Under the pieces are notes generated by a model. The model was not told the origin of the DNA, did not search any database, and saw only the letters and a list, made by a program, of their open reading frames with translations. From Heloderma charlesbogerti (lineage: Eukaryota; Chordata; Lepidosauria; Squamata; Helodermatidae), in NCBI GenBank assembly GCA_026122225.1, contig JANEZZ010002679.1, positions 682,001 through 746,000 on the forward strand: a stretch of DNA of 64,000 bases, given 5' to 3'. A program made the position numbers and the translations under genes. This document shows, one piece after another, positions 61,601 through 64,000 of this stretch; positions within the stretch are counted from its first letter, which is position 1, and every line of letters starts with the position of its first letter.

Positions 61601-63744
61601 GTACAATTCTGGTCACTGCACCTAAAAAAGGATATTGTATAATTGGAAAAGGTGCAGAAAAGGGCAACTAAAATGATCATGGGGCTGGAGCACTGTAAGC
61701 GCTTTCCTATGAGGAAAGATTACAGTGTCTGGAACTGTTTAACTTAGAAAAAAGGCAAATACATGGAGACATGATAGAGGTTTACAAGGTTATGCATGGT
61801 ATGGAAAAAGTGGATAGGGAGACATTTTTCTCCCTCTCTCATAACACTAGTACCCGAGGTCATCCCATGAAGCCGATTGACAGGAGATGCAAGACAGATA
61901 AAAGGAAGGACTTCTTCACACAGTGCATAGGTAAATTCTGTAATTCACTTCCACAAGATGTAGTAATGACTAGCAATTTGGATGGCTTATAAAAGGGGAT
62001 TAGACAAATTCATGGAGGATAAGGCTATCAATGGCAACTAGTCATGATGGCAATATGCTACCTCTAGTATCAGAAGCAGTATGCCTTTGTGCACCAGTTG
62101 CTGGGGAACATAAGCGGGAGAGTGCTATTGCACTCATGTCCTACTTGTGGTTTTCCCACAGGCAGCTGGTTGGCCAGTGTGAACACAGTGTTGGATTAGA
62201 TGGGCCCTTGCTCTGATCCAGCATGACTCTTCTTATGTTTGTCTCATGTCTACTGACCAACTTTTTACCTTAAGTAGGGGTGTGTTAAATAAAGAGTGTA
62301 GATTTTTGGTGACTGTGGAAGTGAATGGTGGGATAACCTACATGGGCTGTCTTCCACATTTTGGTGTTATTAGCAGTGGGATGCCCTAGTGAAGGTTGGT
62401 ACTCCACATCGCATTATCGAGTAAAGTGTTGTTGTGTTTCTTCTCATTTAGAGGAAAACAGAAAGTGATGAAGAAGTAGAGGAAAAGCCTCGAAGACCGA
62501 AAAAGATCAGTCCTTATGGAGAATGGCAGGAAGTGAAACGGGACAGCATCGATCAAGAGGAAGCAGAACCCGTTCCTCAAGAAACATCCCAGGCAGCATC
62601 TCAAACAGCCAAGCCTTATGGTGAATGGGAGGAAATCACAGAAGAGGAAGATCCATAGTAAGTTCTACTAATAGCTGTAACCGCTTGGACCATGAAGGCT
62701 ATATTTGGTCAGAATAACCCAGAATTTGTAAAGCAGGAATAAGCAACTTGGTGCCCTCCAGATGCATTGGAAGACAACTCCCATAAGTCCCTGCCATCAT
62801 GGAGTTGTAGTACAAAATATCTGGAGGGCACCAGATTGCCTACCCCTAGTCTATTCTCTTCATAATGTTTAGAGCAGGTTCTGGCCTCTTCTTGTTAGGA
62901 ACTAAACTTCTTTCTCCTGAAGTAGATTTTATGAAAATATAATAGTTATGGGATACCTTTAGTTTCTTTTTGATAGGAGGAGGAAGCAGCAGAATTAAGG
63001 AAAAGAGGTCAGGGCTGCAGTTGTATACACCTAACTGAGCGCAAGTCCTGTTGAACTCAATAGGACTTACATTTGAATAGACATGAATACATTTGGGCTG
63101 TAGGAGTTGTAGCGAAGGCTGGCAATCTCAGTGGGGCATTTTTTTAAGAGAACAAAAAATTTCTCTTACAGCGTTATGCAGATGCAGCATGATGATCGTT
63201 ATGAAAATACCATTTTTTTCTTGGACAGTATATTATCGTTAGGGAAGGGTTAGGGAGTAGTTGGATCTATAGCACCTTTTCGAAATGTCTTATCTCCTGC
63301 TTCTGTATCTATAGGTTGCCCATTTTATGTAATTAACTTCTGCTGGTCACAAAATTTTGTCCATTGAGATTGCTGTTTGAGTAAAAAGCTGAGCAGCATT
63401 TCTGCAGGACTGCGGCTCTGGTTGGTGACTTTGGATCTGAAGTGCCTTATTGGCTCCTAGTTTATCAAGCAATTTTAGTATTTTATAATAATAGAGCTTG
63501 CTCTTGTTAATCCTTTTTTTCTTTTTTTCCACTCAGTGAAAAAGTAGACTTGGAGCTTCCCAACATGGAGGGTGACTCTCTGCCAGCCCCAGGTCTGGAA
63601 GTGCCAGAGGATGCCAAAGTGGTATTTAAAGAAAAAACTGTCACTTCTCTTGGTGACACAACCGACGGGATACCAGTTTTCAAAAAGCGAAAATTTGAAA
63701 ATGGAAAATCTAGAAACATACGACAGAGACTAAATGATCACTAA
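43690..63744 (+). CDS. WBP4: WBP4, WW domain-binding protein 4 (FBP21), ten coding exons
   Basis: The coding sequence joins 43690-43691, 46586-46658, 50932-50994, 51082-51205, 52150-52317, 52620-52675, 55083-55149, 57691-57857, 62452-62657 and 63537-63744. That is 1134 nt and 377 residues, close to the human protein (376). WBP4 is a nuclear spliceosome component of the B complex. Its WW domains bind proline-rich splicing factors, and its C-terminal region is reported to restrain the Brr2 (SNRNP200) helicase. Domains: U1-type zinc finger with C13, C16, H30, H36; helical Lys/Glu-rich segment 47-117; WW1 about 123-152 (W125, Y136-Y138, W147, P150); WW2 about 164-193 (W166, Y177-Y179, W188, P191); acidic linker 195-260; C-terminal region with PYGEW at 261-265 and 295-299; basic tail. 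All introns are GT-AG, and there is no internal stop or frameshift. The start codon is split by intron 1. Confidence 0.97.
43981..44112. repeat. Palindromic MITE, CCTGGTGCCCTC family (copy 4), in intron 1
   Basis: The left arm is CTTCCCCAACCTGGAGCC. The right arm is ACATCTGGAGGGCACCAAG. It lies immediately 3' of the CpG island. Confidence 0.75.
44947..45225. mobile_element. Palindromic MITE (ACAACCCA family), in intron 1
   Basis: The left terminus GGCCTGGTTCATGCACAATG pairs with the right terminus ACGTGTGAACCAGGTC. The interior carries ACAACCCA and TGGGTTGTT on both strands. It is related to elements at 33481 and 58797. Confidence 0.75.
46586..46658 (+). CDS. WBP4: WBP4 exon 2 (residues 1-25, start of zinc finger)
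   Basis: The first base G completes the ATG; the exon then encodes residues 2-25, beginning ADYWKSQPKKF. It contains the zinc-binding C13 and C16 of the U1-type finger (FCDYCKCWIADNKP). Donor GTATGA follows the last full codon, CCT. Acceptor TGTAG. Confidence 0.97.
46994..47070. mobile_element. PIF/Harbinger-like MITE remnant, 90-bp class, intron 2
   Basis: GGGAGCAATCCTACACACC and CCGTTGAACTCAGTGGAACT match the interior of the class. The right end is decayed (GATATGCACTC). Confidence 0.5.
47085..47350 (-). mobile_element. L2-clade LINE fragment, antisense, intron 2
   Basis: The plus strand shows ATAAAAGGGTATTGACCTGC and GAGTGCCACCATGGAAAACTC, the reverse complement of an L2 C-terminal coding end. 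It is diverged and non-coding, next to the larger L2 below. Confidence 0.6.
47365..50640 (-). mobile_element. Nearly full-length dead L2 LINE, antisense in WBP4 intron 2
   Basis: Minus-strand order from 5' to 3': endonuclease start (50536-49988: LLFCNAMSVSQKASVIHDMI, ACITETWL), endonuclease end (49997-49635: GILLVYRPPC, LLVLGDFNVHSE), linker (49309-49082), RT start (48887-48696: LLLKKPSLDP, FRPVSNLPFLGKVIERVV), RT core (48587-47946: AFDTVNHGILLD, CGVPQGSILS) and C-terminal end (47939-47508: LHWLPVAFRVKFKVLVLTSK). The RT active site is altered: QYVDNTQLCL where L2 has YADD. Several frameshifts and stops separate the parts. The 3' tail (47365-47500) is a different subfamily from the copy at 13968. 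Chance plus-strand open frames of up to 243 codons overlap this element. Confidence 0.93.
50932..50994 (+). CDS. WBP4: WBP4 exon 3 (residues 26-46, end of zinc finger)
   Basis: 21 in-frame codons starting SIDFHERGKNHKEN supply the zinc-binding H30 and H36. Acceptor TCTTCTTTTAAAG, donor GTAATT. The short intron 3 (50995-51081, 87 bp) follows. Confidence 0.97.
51082..51205 (+). CDS. WBP4: WBP4 exon 4 (residues 47-87 plus first base of 88)
   Basis: It encodes the strongly charged helical segment IKKKSLEKAKEEEKMSKEFA and MEEAAMKAYQEDLKRLG, probably a helix extending from the zinc finger. Acceptor AATTGCAG. Donor GTAGGA, phase 1. Confidence 0.96.
51446..51832 (-). mobile_element. L2 LINE 3' end, antisense, intron 4, with (TTTG)n
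   Basis: It starts with a (TTTG)7 run (51446-51472), the antisense tail. CTGCCCAATAGCTGAAGCTT and the C-terminal coding remnant CAGCAGAAAAAGCCCTCCT follow. Closely similar to 13968-14350. Confidence 0.88.
52150..52317 (+). CDS. WBP4: WBP4 exon 5 (residues 88-143 plus first base of 144; WW1 start)
   Basis: An unstructured Lys/Glu/Arg-rich stretch (residues 97-117, e.g. KKQEEKKEKKERRKK) comes first. WW1 then begins at W125 with VQGFSPEGYMYYYNTISG. The first exon base pair AA completes codon 88 (GAA). Donor GTAAAG, phase 1. Human WBP4 has a similar basic linker. Confidence 0.96.
52620..52675 (+). CDS. WBP4: WBP4 exon 6 (residues 144-162; WW1 end)
   Basis: It encodes E144 (completed here) then SQWEKPEGFQDNSQESQM. 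It contains the second WW tryptophan W147 and P150. Acceptor TTTTTTTAAG; donor GTAACT. Confidence 0.96.
53574..53658. mobile_element. PIF/Harbinger-like MITE, 90-bp class, intron 6
   Basis: The left end is GGCTGCAATCCTATGCAC and the right end TATAGGATTGTGCTG. Perfect TTA duplications flank it (53571-53573 and 53659-53661). Confidence 0.8.
54327..54453. repeat. Palindromic MITE, CCTGGTGCCCTC family (copy 5), intron 6
   Basis: The left arm CAGCCTAGTGCCCTCCACAT and the inner GTTGGACTGTAACTCC pair with GGAGTTGCAGTCTAAC and the right arm ATGTGGAGGGGGGCACCAGG. One of the best-preserved foldbacks here. Confidence 0.85.
54503..54640. repeat. Palindromic MITE, CCTGGTGCCCTC family (copy 6), intron 6
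   Basis: GACTACAACTCCCATCCC pairs with GATGGGAATTGTAGTC. It lies 50 bp from copy 5, so two members sit side by side. Confidence 0.75.
55083..55149 (+). CDS. WBP4: WBP4 exon 7 (residues 163-184; WW2 start)
   Basis: It encodes TAQWIEGESEDGRTYYYNTE and TG. W166 and Y177-Y179 are the first half of WW2. Acceptor TTTGTCAG; donor GTAAGT, phase 1. Confidence 0.96.
55830..57545 (-). mobile_element. Non-LTR retrotransposon RT fragment, antisense, intron 7
   Basis: Minus-strand frames 57498-57151, 57200-56982 and 56873-56691 give RT pieces in order. They are the catalytic-Asp block AFDLSSPFDLVNRTRLWNKL, motif B GCLLAPFLFSFYINNIVDEL, a decayed YADD box (YILFCADNKVLL, CADN for YADD), and INYDKIKIMVFAKRL. 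Frameshifts and indels break it up. The clade is uncertain: it is not L2, CR1 or BovB, and may be an R4- or Jockey-like reptile LINE. The 3' end is probably near plus-strand GTCAGTCAATTTTATTGCAT at about 55840. Confidence 0.75.
57691..57857 (+). CDS. WBP4: WBP4 exon 8 (residues 185-240; WW2 end, acidic linker)
   Basis: It completes V185 and continues STWEKPDDFTS (W188, P191 of WW2), then a Ser/Glu/Asn-rich linker (NENFSEENSEMDSKGEESDA), ending RKPKRNFR. Acceptor TTGTTCAG; donor GTAAGT. The linker is a likely disordered spacer with possible CK2-type acidic serines. Confidence 0.96.
58106..58545. mobile_element. PIF/Harbinger-like MITE, large size class (copy 3), intron 8
   Basis: The left end is GGGCGCAGACCTATC and the right end CCATAGGATTGCACCC. 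Perfect TAA duplications flank it (58103-58105 and 58546-58548). Interior shared with 7246 and 10006. A chance plus frame at 58266-58526 lies within it. Confidence 0.82.
58797..59129. mobile_element. Palindromic MITE (ACAACCCA family), intron 8
   Basis: The left part TTTCAGACAACACAATAACC pairs with the right part GGTTATCGTGTTGTCTGAAC (reverse complement with few changes). Interior ACAACCCA and AACCATGG blocks. Confidence 0.75.
59130..59960. repeat. Composite repeat, first copy of a direct pair, intron 8
   Basis: Shares ordered blocks with 60655-61435: GTGGCTTATTGTGATGTC, GTGCTTCCAAACTGTGCAAA, CAAGTGTGCACAGATTAAC, and AAAGGGGTAGCGATCAGAG plus the following GGAAAGTTTCC. No coding capacity recognised. 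Probably an unnamed DNA element present twice in the same orientation. Confidence 0.6.
60655..61435. repeat. Composite repeat, second copy of a direct pair, intron 8
   Basis: The matching blocks are ATAGCTTATTGTGATGTC, GTGCTTCAGAAGTATGCAAA, CAAGTGCGCACATTCATC and AAAAGGGGTAGCAATCAGAG plus GGAAAAGTTTCC. It directly precedes the CR1 at 61437. Confidence 0.6.
61437..62245 (+). mobile_element. CR1-type LINE, 3' part, intron 8, sense
   Basis: Broken frames encode the C-terminal end of the RT polyprotein (VEKVQKRATKMIMGLEH region decayed; MIEVYKVMHGMEKVDRETFF; KDFFTQCIGKFCNSLPQDVV). The 3' end has GGATTAGATGGGCCCTTGCT and TGATCCAGCATGACTCTTCT plus TATGTT. Same family as 42360-42722 and, antisense, 32521-32958. 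Confidence 0.88.
62452..62657 (+). CDS. WBP4: WBP4 exon 9 (residues 241-308 plus two bases of 309)
   Basis: It encodes an acidic/basic start (RKTESDEEVEEKPRRPKK), then SPYGEWQEVKRD, a Gln/Pro/Ala spacer, and KPYGEWEEITEEEDP. The PYGEW motif therefore occurs twice (261-265 and 295-299, 34 residues apart). Acceptor TTCTCATTTAG; donor GTAAGT, phase 2. This part belongs to the C-terminal region that, in human FBP21, contacts Brr2. Confidence 0.96.
62740..62850. repeat. Palindromic MITE, CCTGGTGCCCTC family (copy 7), intron 9
   Basis: The left arm CAACTTGGTGCCCTCCAGAT pairs with ATCTGGAGGGCACCAGATTG. Confidence 0.75.
63012..63100. mobile_element. PIF/Harbinger-like MITE, 90-bp class, intron 9
   Basis: It starts GGGCTGCAGTTGTATACACC, has central GTTGAACTCAATAGGACTTA, and ends TTTGGGCTG. 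The flanks TCA and TAG are a decayed TWA. Confidence 0.6.
63537..63744 (+). CDS. WBP4: WBP4 exon 10 (residues 309-377 and stop)
   Basis: The first base completes Y309. The exon then encodes EKVDLELPNMEGDS, the conserved AKVVFKEKTVTSLGD and PVFKKRKFENGKSRNIRQR, ending at TAA 63742-63744. The basic C-terminus (KKRK, RNIRQR) is a probable nuclear localisation and Brr2-contact element. Acceptor TTTTTTTCCACTCAG. Confidence 0.97.
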
Positions 63745-64000
63745 TATTTTAACTACACAGTCTAGATGGTCCTTTGGTGGAAGACAAGAAAGGGCGAAGA
63801 AGAAATATTTTAAACAATTTCTTTAGAAGAAATTGTTAGAAACCAAGCTTCTAGTTCTTCAAAAGTGTCTTGGGTATTAATTGTATCAAATATCTTATTC
63901 TTGAAGTGATGTTATTTTTGTTTGCTAGAATTTATTTCATTTATGCAGTCATGTAAATATATTATTTTTACATACCATGCCATCTGAATTTGTGTTTCTT
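63745..64000 (+). other. WBP4 3' UTR (start)
   Basis: AT-rich sequence after the stop codon. I see no AATAAA before the window ends, so the polyadenylation site probably lies beyond 64000. Confidence 0.7.

Overview
The window is nuclear DNA from a squamate reptile, probably a lizard. The evidence is a BovB LINE, a Sauria-type tRNA SINE that shares its tail style with BovB, CR1 and L2 LINEs of reptile type, and many palindromic non-autonomous DNA transposons. It contains one protein-coding gene that I can support: WBP4 (FBP21, formin-binding protein 21), a spliceosomal protein, on the + strand. Its ten coding exons run from a split start codon at 43690-43691 to a stop at 63742-63744. All junctions are GT-AG and in frame, and they join to 1134 nt, or 377 codons plus stop.

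Layout. (1) 1 to about 42.8 kb has no recognisable coding exon. It is AT-rich unique DNA broken up by interspersed repeats: BovB, CR1, L2, tRNA SINEs, hAT elements, PIF/Harbinger-like MITEs, a solo LTR and long palindromes. In mammals the gene divergent from WBP4 is ELF1, so this stretch is probably the 5' intron of a minus-strand ELF1. That rests on synteny, not on any ELF1 exon seen here. (2) About 42.86-43.86 kb is a CpG-rich, TATA-less island that holds WBP4 exon 1 and a plausible minus-strand splice donor, so it looks like a bidirectional promoter. A perfect CTCF consensus lies about 5 kb upstream at 38203-38216. (3) 43.7-64 kb is WBP4. Its larger introns carry an almost complete but dead L2 (intron 2, antisense), a dead non-LTR RT fragment (intron 7, antisense), a CR1 (intron 8, sense) and many MITEs.

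The predicted WBP4 protein has a U1-type C2H2 (matrin-like) zinc finger at residues 13-36 and a charged Lys/Glu-rich linker. Two WW domains follow (W125/W147/P150 and W166/W188/P191), then an acidic linker and a C-terminal region with two PYGEW motifs. The second PYGEW may be a lineage feature.

The most informative non-genic observations are these. A MITE superfamily with common termini and TWA target duplications occurs in three size classes. A hAT insertion is dated by a paralogous empty site in the same window. There is a perfect 32-bp-arm hairpin next to a 20-bp tandem duplication. The WBP4 start codon is split so that intron retention gives ATG-TAA. A repeat at 40.69 kb resembles a decayed hammerhead ribozyme core.
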